A DNA stretch of 64,000 bases, taken from the NCBI GenBank assembly GCA_025267735.1, contig CM046307.1, positions 38,493,231 to 38,557,230 on the forward strand, written 5' to 3'. The notes under the pieces were generated by a model. It was given only the letters and a program-made list of their open reading frames with translations. It ran no database searches and had not been told where the DNA came from. This DNA comes from Mactra quadrangularis. Lineage: Eukaryota; Mollusca; Bivalvia; Venerida; Mactridae. Both the position numbers and the translations under genes were made by a program. Below, in pieces: positions 11,932-22,009 of the stretch (position 1 is the stretch's first letter; each line of letters begins with the position of its first letter).

Positions 11932-12993
11932 TTAGTCAATATAAATTGACACTGTCCTGTTAAAAACTTCAGTAATTTCATTGATCCTGGGACGTTCAAG
12001 AGGTTCAAACCTCCATGATTTATACAATATTTGGAGAACTTTGTCATCAATCATATTTTCATCGGAAATTTCTGGTGGAGTTCCACGATCACCAACTTGG
12101 GCTTTAAGTTGAGGTGCTTTGAACTCATTATAAGGCTCATCAACAAATATAACTTCAAAGAATACCAAAGCTAGTGCCCATACATCAGCATGTAACATAT
12201 CTCTTTGACTCAATATTTCACCTCGAAGTATTTCAGGAGCAGCATATCTTGGAGTGCCAATATATTGTGCCACCTTGTCAGTGCCATCTCGCGACAGAGA
12301 TATTGTTGAATGTGACCTTATCATGCTTAGACCAAAGTCAGTTATTTTTACATTACAAACACGATTTTCTACATAATCCATTAAGATGTTAGCCGACTTC
12401 AAGTCACAATGGGCAATACGTTTTTCATGTAAGTATTTCATCCCTTTACAAATCTGCTGAATTATACTTAGCTTGATCTCATCTGGAAACTCAACTTGAC
12501 GTACATGTAGAGCATCGTACAAACTAAACTGCATATATTCCATGACAATAGATAAATTTGGCCTCTTAGTACACGCTCCAATAAATGTTACAATGTTGGG
12601 ATGATCCATCTCACAGAACTTCATTACTTCATCACCAAAATTAGTAAGTGCTTTTTCACTAACTCTTTCAGAACGTATTATCTTAGCAGCAACGACCGTT
12701 TCTTTCCATTTAGCATAATATACTTCGCCAAATCCACCCTTACCTATTACCGAGTGTAGTTTAAGCTCATTGAAATCTATCTTCTTGCCTTTGTATTCAT
12801 GTAGAAATGACATGTCTGTCTTCGGTACATCCGTTGACTGGTTTGCTTGTTTCCAAGAATTTTCTGCTCGTTGTCTATTCTGATGACATATTATTTGCTG
12901 CATGGCATCCTTAGAAGTATCTCTAGAAGACAGCATGTCATCTACCACTCCTGAATCATCCAAATATCTCTCATCTTCTGCTTCTTCAAATAT
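11932..12993 (-). CDS. Exon 2 of repeat-kinase gene: C-terminal TKL-type protein kinase domain
   Basis: Last coding exon, 353 residues plus stop, residues 743-1095 of the joined protein. The frame is open upstream of the first Leu codon (12963) to an acceptor, TTATAG, at 12994, in the same phase 0 as the upstream donor. The kinase domain is complete: glycine loop GKGGFGEV (826-833), ATP-binding Lys 846 in VAAKII, helix-C Glu 864, catalytic loop HCDLKSAN (937-944), DFG (961-963), activation segment ending GTPRYAAPE, and the helix-F Asp in ADVWALALVFFE. Phosphotransfer to Ser/Thr or Tyr is expected. The HCDLKSAN loop and overall pattern fit the tyrosine-kinase-like group (MLK/RAF/shk-like), soluble and cytosolic. 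The Arg before the catalytic Asp is Cys, so this is a non-RD kinase. All metal- and ATP-binding residues are present, so it should be active. Substrate and subfamily are unknown. Confidence 0.92.
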   Translation of the reverse strand: MFEEAEDERYLDDSGVVDDMLSSRDTSKDAMQQIICHQNRQRAENSWKQANQSTDVPKTDMSFLHEYKGKKIDFNELKLHSVIGKGGFGEVYYAKWKETVVAAKIIRSERVSEKALTNFGDEVMKFCEMDHPNIVTFIGACTKRPNLSIVMEYMQFSLYDALHVRQVEFPDEIKLSIIQQICKGMKYLHEKRIAHCDLKSANILMDYVENRVCNVKITDFGLSMIRSHSTISLSRDGTDKVAQYIGTPRYAAPEILRGEILSQRDMLHADVWALALVFFEVIFVDEPYNEFKAPQLKAQVGDRGTPPEISDENMIDDKVLQILYKSWRFEPLERPRINEITEVFNRTVSIYID

Positions 12994-13713
12994 CTATAAG
13001 ACACAAATAACAAATCTTGGTACACACATGAAGCAAAACTATTATACGGAACAACAAGTTAGTTTGCTTTGTTTTATGCACATTTTAACAGTTATTTCAT
13101 GTGAGATAGAGTCAATCCAATCGCCATTCCTGAATTTCAGAACAAGACGGTCATCATGTACCAGTAAATTGCATTAGTTGTACACTACGGTGAAAAAAAT
13201 TTGATTCTAAATCATGTTTCGACTGAACATACTAGTAATGGATAAGTCATTATCCCTTAATTACATTAAAGCATACACATGTATATGGCTTAAATCAAGA
13301 GATTAGTCAGCATGTACTGACGAATGCTAGCAACACAGCTTCTTACAGACGTGAACTAACTTACTTATTATTACGTGCCATTTCACATGATTACACCTTG
13401 GCAAGCGTTTTTTTTGTTAGCAACACATTTTATAGCTCATATCACGACGGTCAGTAAACAGTTCCTCGAAAAGCTAAATATCTGAATTTAGCTGTCAACC
13501 ATTTACTAGGCGCATACTTCAATCAGTGGCTGACAACTGTCATACATGATTTTTAGAATCAGTTGTAAGAAGGGAAATGGCCGTAGAAATTATGACCAAT
13601 TTTCACGAAAGCTTCCCCGACTTGTTTCTGTTAATGTCATTACGATGACAAAAAAAATGTTGACCAAATGAATGATAAAATCAAAAATTAATTTATTCAA
13701 TGAAACAACCTAC
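12994..13713 (-). other. Phase-0 intron of the repeat-kinase gene
   Basis: A GT..AG intron of 720 bp links the repeat exon to the kinase exon. The donor on the minus strand is AAA|GTAGGT (13713) and the acceptor is CTTATAG|ATA (12994). Reading through the donor gives only six more codons before a stop. A decayed headless SINE sits inside it. The join is inferred from phase and splice consensus, not from transcripts. Confidence 0.75.
13410..13620 (-). repeat. Headless SINE copy inside the kinase intron
   Basis: Related to the full copy at 6598-6901: it shares the core (CGACGGTCAGT, ATGGCCGTAGAAATTATGACC, AGCTTCCCCG in place of AGTATGCCCCG) but stops before the tRNA-like head. Diverged. Confidence 0.7.
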
Positions 13714-15939
13714 TTTGTTCTGATCTAAACAGTCTGACTTTTCTGGATCCCATTTTTCCATGATAATGTTTATTTTATCTGTTATGAAGCTGCGCCTTGG
13801 CATAGATCCTAGAGTCTTTCCAACTCGCCCAAGTTTTCTGTTTATCGGAGTATCTGCGTACGTCCGTGTTGTTATTTCTTTGGTTTTTGATAAATATACT
13901 TTAGAACCAAGTGGCAACCCTACTCGGCCTAGCTTCCGGTTTTGAGGGTTGTCAACATAAACTCTAGTTGTGCCAGTATGTGGCTTTTCTTCATTATTAT
14001 AAACCACAGCTTCGCCGTGAAATAATCCAACTCGACCAAGTTTTCTGTTATATGCATTATCAACGTATCTCTTTCTTGTGTCTTCTATTTCAGTTGCTTC
14101 ATCAGTTCTATATATCCCTTGGTCTTCATCTTCAATATTCAATTCATGTGTTTCATTATCATAGGATTTGGTAATTGTCTGTGTTTTATTTCCTTCTTTA
14201 TCAACACAACCTCCTTCGTAAGTTTCGTGGTCTTCATCTTCAATATCCCAATGGTTTCTTCTAGCTGTACCACTTCTATCTGTGAAATAGTTTGCATCAC
14301 TTGAATCCAGATTTCTAGCGGACTCTTCTGTTGTGCCATATGGAAGACCTACTCGATTTAGACGTCTGTTTTGTGGATTGTCCACGTACACTTTTCTTGA
14401 GCGTTCGTTTTCACCGCTTTGTTGATCTGTTGTTAAACGATGGGTTTGGCTACGGCTTTCAGCTTGACGTTTATATATGATGGTCTCATTATCTGTAGCT
14501 TGATGCTTTTTTTCGTTCTTTTTGACTACAGCTTCTCCATGAGGTAACCCAACACGACCAAGTTTTCTGTTATATGCATTATCTGCGTAAGTCTTTCTTG
14601 TATCTTTTATTCCAGATGCTGTATCATATCTACATGTCTCGTGGTCTTCATCTTCAATATTCAAATGTTGTTTTCCAGATGCATCGTTTCTGTGTGGGGA
14701 ACAGTTTGCATCCAAATTTCTAGCGGACTCTGCTGTTGTGCCATATGGAAGGCCTACTCGATTTAGACGTCTGTTTTGTGCATTGTCAACATACACTTTT
14801 CTTGGTCGTTCATTTTCATAGCATTGCCTTGATATTGAACGAGTTTGGCTACATTTTTCAGCTAAAGGTGTTTGGTGTGATGGCTCTCTGGCCATATTAT
14901 CTGTAGCATGATGCTTTGCGTCATCCCTTTTGACCACAGCTTCTCCATGTGGTAAACCAACACGACCTAGTTTTCTGTTATATGCATTGTCTGCGTATGT
15001 CTTTCTTGTATCTTCTATTCCAGATGCTGTATCATATCTACAAGCCCCATGGTCTTCATCTTTAATATTCCAATGTTTTCTTCCAGATGCATCGTTTCTA
15101 TGTGGAGAACAATCTGCACCTCTTGGGTCCAAATCTCGAACGGAATCTGCTGTTGTACCATATGGAAGGCCTACTCGATTTAGACGTCTGTTTTGTGCAT
15201 TGTCAACATACACTTTTCTTGAGCGTTCGTTTTCATCGCCTTGTTGATCTGAGGTTGAACGAGTTTTGCTACGATTTCCAGCTGAAGGTATTTGGGGTGA
15301 TGCCTGTCTGGCCACATTATCTGTAGCTTGATGCTTTTTTTCGTTCTTTTTTACTACAGCTTCCCCATGAGGTAACCCAACACGACCAAGTTTTCTATTA
15401 TATGCATTGTCTGTGTATGTCTTTCTCGTGTCTTCTATTCCTGCAGCTCTACCATATCGACATGTCTCGTGGTCTTCATCTTTAATATTCCAATGTTGTT
15501 TTCCAGATGCATCGTTTCTATGTAGGGAACAGTCTGCATCACTTGGGTCCAAATCTCGAATGGAATCTGCTGTTGTGTCATATGGAAGGCCTACTCGATT
15601 TAGACGTCTGTTTTGTGCATTGTCAACATACACTTTTCTTGAGCGTTCATTTTCATCGCATTGTCTTGATGTTGAACGAGTTTGGCTACGATGTTCAGTC
15701 GGACGTATTTCAGGTGATGCACGTCGAGCCTGTGGGCTGGCTTCGTTCGACTGTGGTCTTTGATTTGATACTGGTGCAGTTCCATGTGGTAGACCAACGC
15801 GATTTAATCGACGATTCTCTGCATTATCCGCGTATACATTAGCATTTGATCCCGATGATGATTGTGGCATAGATCCAATAGGCATTCCAACTCTTCCAAG
15901 TCTCCTGTTCATAGCGTTATCCGCGTACGTCTTCCCCAT
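13714..15939 (-). CDS. Exon 1 of repeat-kinase gene: 12-copy YxDNxxNRxLxRVG repeat region
   Basis: First coding exon, residues 1-742 of a predicted protein of about 1095 residues. The ATG at 15939 lies just inside an exon: a pyrimidine-rich tract ending in AG is read on the minus strand at 15958-15959, so a 5' UTR exon lies further upstream. The exon carries 12 copies of a motif of the form Y[AV]DN[AP]xNR[RK]L[GN]RVG[LM]PxG, with the Tyr at residues 5, 36, 104, 175, 244, 315, 383, 451, 518, 625, 661 and 694. From residue 98 to 650 two motif types alternate (NRRLNRVGLPYGT and NRKLGRVGLPHGE), forming four higher-order units of about 140 residues. Linkers are polar, with Ser/Arg-rich and acidic stretches; there is no signal peptide or membrane segment. 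The open frame runs on to 13693 only by intron read-through. An AAA codon followed by GTAGGT makes a good donor at 13713, phase 0, matching the kinase exon. I recall similar motifs in marine invertebrate proteins but know no function. Confidence 0.85.
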
Positions 15940-15959
15940 CGTATGAACTTATGTGTCCT

Positions 15960-16899
15960 AAAATATAGAAAAAATACACATTTTAATACACGTGTTTAAT
16001 TGTATCATTATCGCATGGTAACCAACACGGAATATCGACTTGTATACCTTAAAATTGGCATTTCAAGCTATATGGGAACCCCAAAGTAAGGGTTAAACAT
16101 CTATTTTTAATATATATTTAAAGCACGTTTAAACTCTTCTCGCGTTAAGGCAGCTATGGCGTTCCATAGAAAAACGTGTCTGGTGCCTGTGTGAGGAATA
16201 AAATTTCTGATAACTGTGATGATTTTTGTGTCCTAGTAAAGAGACAATATTGTATATATCATCGTCTATTCATGAATACATAATATAACAAGTCTTCAAC
16301 AACTTAACTTGATTTGATTGAATGTACAAGTATATAATATTAAGTATCGTATTGTAGTCTCGGTACATAATTACATAAAACACTTGACTTCAAGTGTACT
16401 TAGATTTAAGTGATAATTAGGAATACCAAAACTTATATGTTTAATGTTGTTTTTTGCATTGATTTAATGTTTAGTTGTTTTAGTTCTAGCACGGTGGTCA
16501 TTTGTTCTCTCCACTATCCGAAGGACCCTGTATACATATAGGATCTTGACTATCTCAAACGTAGATTTCAGGACTCAAGCATTTAATGAAGTGCTAAGAA
16601 TACTATAACCACAACACCATTCTATAAATAGAAGGTGAAGAACAGTAAGACCGTTCGTCTACAAAATAAATAATTTTGGGTTTCTGATACAATACGATTT
16701 CACGACATATTGTTTTTTTGTTCATAGAAACCACTCCTTACATTTTCTGAAAATGTAAATTGTGAATTAATGTATTCATGCATTATATTTCTGTGAAAAC
16801 AGCGACGAAAATACATACATATCGACATAATAGTAGAAAGAACCAACCTTTCTTTAAAAATGGAAATTTTTGGCACTTACTTTATTTAATATATAAATA
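15960..16899. other. Upstream flank of the repeat-kinase gene, no recognisable gene
   Basis: AT-rich sequence. It should contain the intron leading to the ATG exon (acceptor at 15958) and perhaps the promoter or 5' UTR exon, but I cannot place either. Confidence 0.4.
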
Positions 16900-16907
16900 G
16901 CTTAAAT

Positions 16908-17430
16908 TAGGGTTTCAAAATCGGAAAAAATCATAATCGATCATCGGAAATAATCGGACTATTATCGAAATTTTTTCTGAGGGTTTTCATTCAGGATTTC
17001 CGAAAATATATGACGATACATTGCAATGGTTACAATGTTTTGTTTCATAAAATAGAATATTAAATCATGCATAACAAACCTATAATTAGTTGTTTGTGGT
17101 TGTTTATTTCCATAATAAAATCAATTTTCAGACAATTGCAGTAGCATTGGGAAAATGGGCTTTGTATTGTCATAAAATGGCGAATTCTATCTCGCCGACC
17201 AAAAATAACATGAAGTTAATGTGTACCCATCATGGTTTAAGAAGAGCTTTATTCCTATGAAATGTTTTGGTAATGTTAATAAATTAAGCCTAGAATGTCT
17301 CACTGTCAATAAAAATAAATTACCGACATTAAATTAGCGATAATCGATTATTAAACTTAATAATCGATTGTCTCCAACTTTTACGGAAACGGTCAATTAT
17401 CGGCTGTAATCGATAATCATTTAATCCCTA
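16908..17430. mobile_element. Non-autonomous hAT-like element with 8 bp target-site duplication
   Basis: Starts TAGGGTTTCAAAATCGG and ends in the complement of TAGGGATTAAATGATTATC. The flanks GCTTAAAT (16900-16907) and GCTAAAAT (17431-17438) agree at 7 of 8 positions, as expected for hAT insertion. Subterminal regions are rich in TCGATTA/TAATCGA words. No transposase frame. Confidence 0.75.
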
Positions 17431-17438
17431 GCTAAAAT

Positions 17439-18340
17439 CTTTTTGTAAATTTTAAGAAAACTTAAAATACTTTTATTCCTGATTTTTTAAGACGCACACT
17501 AATTTCCTAATAAAAATTGCTTTAAAATAACATATCAACTTTGGTAAACAGCTTTCAGAACTGCTAAAAAGCCATATTTTATTATCAAATGACACTATTT
17601 TTAGTTTTGCTGAAGTAGCTGAGTAGTATGTTCAAAAATGAGCGAAATCAATGACTGTTTAAAATCCAGCTTACGTCCCGACGACCGGCACGATCCCGAA
17701 AAAAAATACTAAGTGGTGTTTTTGATTAGGAACCGTGCCGACCGCCTGTGCTCTGTTGTGTTATATTTTGTTGGATATAAACGATGATCTACGACATATT
17801 GAGAATAAACTTCAAACTTGTTGAGTCTGTTAAGATATCACGTTTCAAAATCAATACTATATATGCAAAAGATTTATTTCTGTTTGTTTTGGTTTTACGG
17901 CGCACCCACACAGAAAGGTCATATCGCGCCGAAAGATTTATATCTATAAATATTTGATAATATATGGGAAACCATTTTTGGTCCATAAAATCCATTTTTG
18001 CCGGACGCGAGTTTAATATTCATGTAAATATAGATTACTCTTTAGTCGAACGAGTTATTTTCATAAAATGCTGATAACCTAGATTTTAATCCAGCTAAAC
18101 ATAGGATCATTGTAAAACAACGGCTTATGAGGTAGTTAACTGTATACAGAGCAATAACATTATTAAATAAAATTAATATTAATAATTACAAAATTTCTAC
18201 AGAAAGGAATTATTAAAAAATAATTACCTTTATTAAAAATTCCTATATTTTAGCAAAAGCGGCTAATTTAGTTATAATACTGCTTAATCCAGTGTAACTA
18301 CATGTTTATAGGCCAACTATCGCTGAATGAATAATAACTT
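17439..18340. other. AT-rich gene-free stretch
   Basis: No gene seen. A small possible SINE-tail fragment lies near 17885-17925 (GGTTTTACGGCGCACCC, AAGGTCATAT). Confidence 0.35.
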
Positions 18341-18489
18341 AACCAAGGTAAAATCTTTATATACACCAAGTAACATACAGATCATTGTAAAGGTTCGTTT
18401 TCGGAAAATAGCATGATTTAACCAATAAAATCTTTATGTACACTAAGTAACATACAGATCATTGTAAAGGCTCGTTTTCGGAAAATAGC
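18341..18489 (+). repeat. Tandem duplication, 2 copies, period 77 bp
   Basis: AAAATCTTTAT, then AAGTAACATACAGATCATTG and TCGTTTTCGGAAAATAGCA, occurs twice with a 77 bp offset and only a few differences, so the duplication is recent. Confidence 0.9.
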
Positions 18490-18718
18490 ACAAGATTTAT
18501 CTATTTGAGCTTGGAACATATTTAGTTAAACTTGAAATATACATGTATGAATATGTATCAAAAATAGAGTTGGAGTATGACTCGTCGGTTATTACATGAT
18601 AATACAAATCAGATAATATCAACTAGATACGTCAAATATATTGAAACAATTTTATCTCGAGTTTTAGTATTTACGTTAATTAAATGTTTAAAGGGGTGTA
18701 TAGGCAATAATTTTTATA

Positions 18719-18981
18719 CTGGGTTTAACGCCGTGTCAACGATATTTAAGTTTTTTTACGGGCGTACAGCGCACCTAATCTAGCTTTCCTGGACCCTTGT
18801 CCATAACCAGTGCGCACAGACCACTTCACAAGGCCGAAAACTTCTCCATATACCACATTAATGGAGGAAAATTGACATTATTGTCAAATTTTCATGGAAA
18901 CGTTTAACTGCCACGGGTGGGAATCGAACCTGTACCCCTTGCGGTAATCCCGATGGGCTACCAACTGCGCTACAGACCCGT
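18719..18981 (-). repeat. tRNA-derived SINE, second head type
   Basis: On the minus strand: head GGTCTGTAGCGCAGTTGGTA (A-box) with B-box GGTTCGATTCCCACCC, then CCATGAAAATTTGACAATAA, a core containing CTGGTTATGGACAAGGGTCC, and the GACACGGCGTTAAACCC end. Same tail class as the family at 6598 but another head and middle; closest relative here is 20869-21166. Confidence 0.8.
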
Positions 18982-19063
18982 GTTTATAAGAAAAAATTGT
19001 GTGGTGTTGCCTACAAGTTAATACACAGAAAGATTATATGATATGTCGCTTATAACGATACGG

Positions 19064-19165
19064 TTTTTTTTGGTTGGGTTTAGCTCTCCTGGACTCTTCT
19101 ATATAACCAGACTCACCTACCCTTCCACAAGGCTGGAAACGTCTTCATATACCTTATTAAATAGG
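19064..19165 (-). repeat. SINE fragment, internally deleted
   Basis: Tail GGTTGGGTTTA joins directly to GCTCTCCTGGACTCTTCTAT, so the CGCCGTGTCAAC part seen in the copy at 18719 is missing. No tRNA head. Confidence 0.65.
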
Positions 19166-19530
19166 AAAGTGGTATATGTATTTGCGCTGAATGTCTTAAA
19201 ACCTTGAATAACTATAAAACTATGTACAGTTTCGCTTAGATTCTTTCCATAAAGAATAAATAAAGATATTTAGTAATATTTACATTTACTTTTGTATTTA
19301 TCAGAAATCTGGTGGGTCAGATAATATTATAACATTGATAATGTATAATGATTGTATTATTCAGTAGTATGTATGATTGGGTATGATTATGTGACATTGT
19401 CATACATACAATGTATTAATACACAATCCAGTCTTTATACATATATAGGTTGTTTAAAAACTACGGATTAGAATTAATTTGATAATCTATTGATTTTTAA
19501 GGTGCTCGTATTTAGCTTTATATTGATTCA

Positions 19531-19680
19531 GTATTGTTCGTTTTTTCTCAACTGTCAAAGCATGAATAATTTCATGGTGAATGATTACACACTATCTCAA
19601 TATCACGAGTGTTAGACAAAGAGCACGAAGTTACCGTGAAATTATTCATGCTTTGACAGTTGAGAAAAAATGAACAATAC
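19531..19680. mobile_element. Palindromic MITE, 48 bp arms
   Basis: GTATTGTTCGTTTTTTCTCA continuing to GCATGAATAATTTCA is repeated in inverted form at 19631-19680, with a 50 bp loop. A second, diverged member is at 62682-62800. Confidence 0.85.
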
Positions 19681-20525
19681 AACCTCTGCAGAGCGACCGT
19701 CTACAGAATAAATCCTCTGCACAACAGCAGCTCTTGATATTTCCCTTAGGCGTAACTTTAATTGAATTTAGAGCAACGATCTCTACACTATATAGTATCT
19801 CCCAGTGGGAGTTGTTCCAGCTAGACTGTGCTGTGTACTATTACTGCTCTGATTATGACACGTATGCATTTTACGAAATCCTCATTAATTTTGACTTCAA
19901 AAATTTGCATTGCAGGTCTACGGGAAGTAGATATCTACTTGTGGTGGTTTTTCCTGGTAATTTTTACCCGTGAATTACGTTACTGTTGGGAATCGATCAT
20001 TAACAACGTCTAAAATTAAAATACAAACCATGTGTGACACCGATGATGAGTTTTATTCTATTTATTGCACAATTCTACATATCAAACAACCAACACATGA
20101 CAAGAACTACTTAGTATATCAAACACAAATAGATCCAAACAAACGAATAATACACTATTTTATTAGCTTTGTTTTTTAGAAAAATGTCTCTTCCCTGTCA
20201 AAAGGTATAGATACTGACAATCATGATATACTTTAACATTGAAATGTCGATACAAAAGGTCAAACCATTTCCTGTAAAATATTTTCATTATAATGTCTAA
20301 ATATTGAAATGACATTGTAGTAAAATAGTGTGTATTTATATGTACTAATGGTAACGTAATTCACATAATTTTTCACTTAACAACTTTTCTAAGTATACAC
20401 CTATATATTTGGTCATAACTAGGTTGATACGTAAGCTATTGATATAAAATTTGTTGAAAATGTTCATCAAATAGTATTTCATTTATTAGCAAAACGAAAG
20501 AATAAATTGAGAAATAAATGACTTC
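19681..20525. other. Gene-free stretch with a dispersed-repeat segment
   Basis: About 19835-19930 (TTCAAAAATTTGCATTGCAG, TCTACGGGAAGTA) resembles 53565-53665 inside the element at 53085-53815. Otherwise AT-rich without a gene. Confidence 0.5.
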
Positions 20526-20720
20526 TTATAGGCAGTAAAAATATTGGCACCAACAAAGTAGGCCTACAAATTCACATCCATAACGCGTATGGCCACCTTC
20601 AGCTCCTATAACTGCAAAAAAAACCTTGCTCGCAATGAGATTATGTAGTTCTGATTGATATCCTGGGGTATCATAGCACATTCTAGCTGTCTTGTCGTCA
20701 TACGACGTCTGCTCTGGCTT
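20526..20720 (-). mobile_element. Tc1-like transposase C-terminal fragment
   Basis: The minus-strand frame contains QSELHNLIAS and AVIGAEGGHTRYG, which match the C-terminus of Tc1-family transposases (usual form LIxSMPRRVxAVIxARGGHTRY). Only this end remains and the frame continues past the normal stop, so it is a dead fragment. Confidence 0.65.
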
Positions 20721-20868
20721 GGCCGGTTTGCTCAAATGCTCAAACGTTCTTAAAAGTGTCATCACAGTCAAAGGGTTACGCTTAAAAGTATGGGCAGCCT
20801 GAAAAATGGGTTCACTTTGACACGATTATTAAAGATTTTGGCATTGCACCTATGCTTAGAATGTCTCA

Positions 20869-21166
20869 GACCCGGGTCGTTAACGCAGTTGGTAGCGCGT
20901 CGGGATTTAGAATCTCGTGCCCGAGGGGGTGCGGGTTCGAATCCCACCCAGGGAGGTTATACCCTTCCATGAAAATTTGACAATAATGTCGGTTTTCCTC
21001 CATTGATTAGATAAAATGGAGAAGTTTCCGGCCTTGTGAAAGGGTAGGTGGGTACTGGTTATAGACAATGGTCCAGGAAAGCTAGGTTAGGTGCGCAAGA
21101 CGTCATAAAATGACCTAAATTGTGATGACACGGCGTTAAATCTAGTAAAAAAGATGAAAAAAAAAA
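20869..21166 (+). repeat. Full-length tRNA-derived SINE, second head type
   Basis: A-box TAACGCAGTTGGTAG (20881-20895), B-box GGTTCGAATCC (20934-20944), core ATGAAAATTTGACAATAATG, GGTACTGGTTATAGACAATG and GACACGGCGTTAAATCTAGT, then an A-rich tail. Relative of the copy at 18719-18981. Confidence 0.85.
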
Positions 21167-21542
21167 TGTCTCAGTGAATAATATGATGCGAGCAAGACAT
21201 GAGATAGCAATTCAATTCAATTAACCTTTCATACTGATGAGCCAGCACGTATCATCTCGATTGCTCGGCCTCTTCATTTTAAGCTTATTCGTTTCTTACT
21301 AACGACTTGAAAAAGTTTAGGTGGTTTTTTTTCTAAGTGTAAATCGCTATAGATATAGACATGTACAAATAAACGTGAAAATGTAAATTGTTTGGCTCAT
21401 ATTAGTAAAAAGCATGACATGCACGTGCATCTTGGAAGTCGGTTAATACAAGGTGGATAATGGCGTTTTTAGTGTCACATGAAAGACATAGTATCCCATA
21501 GTTGACTCACAAAATTTCGTTAGAATATTTTAACAACTGTTG

Positions 21543-22005
21543 AAATATCTACAAGACAAAGGCGATCTTGAAGAAGCATCTAGAGAGGCAAATGTTTTGC
21601 ATGAGCTGATTTCAAAGCAGAGAAACGACGAAGGTCTTTGGAATAACCTGTTTGATATGGCTGCATGTGTCTTTAGCAACTGACGTTTAAATTCTACCTA
21701 CCGTACCCAGAACAGCTTCACGACAGCAGCACCGCCCAAATACCCCAGCTTGTTCGACATCCCAGTTCTGGCGACGCAACATGTTTCTGCCGTTTTTAGA
21801 CCATCTTGCTTTAGAACTTTTTGATCGGCTTTTAAATGCAGAGGATAGACTTAACTCACTGAAGGCAGTATTGTTAATACGAACTTATGTCTCAAAACTA
21901 ACTGATCAAGCGGCTGAGAAGATTTAATGATCTGCCAGCATCAATCAAAGATGAATTTTGACGCTGAGATACGTCTCTGGAAGATAGGATGCAATTCTGA
22001 TGAAG
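21543..22005 (+). mobile_element. Decayed hAT transposase fragment (ZMYM1/DUF4371-like)
   Basis: Three plus-strand frames read in order as one hAT-type protein. LEEASREANVLHELISKQRN is followed after a frame change by VPRTASRQQHRPNTP and FWRRNMFLPFLDHLALEL, then LPASIKDEF and DAEIRLWK. The RQxHRxNxP...PFLDHL signature is typical of the domestic and transposon hAT group with DUF4371. Stops and at least two frameshifts make it inactive. It ends where the satellite array begins (about 22010), so the array may interrupt or have captured the element. Confidence 0.75.
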
Positions 22006-22009
22006 CTCC

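Noticed and set aside
13760..15842. Plus-strand frames opposite the motif array (for example 14930-15247, 15407-15763)
   Set aside because: They are shadows of the repetitive minus-strand exon and show no independent features.
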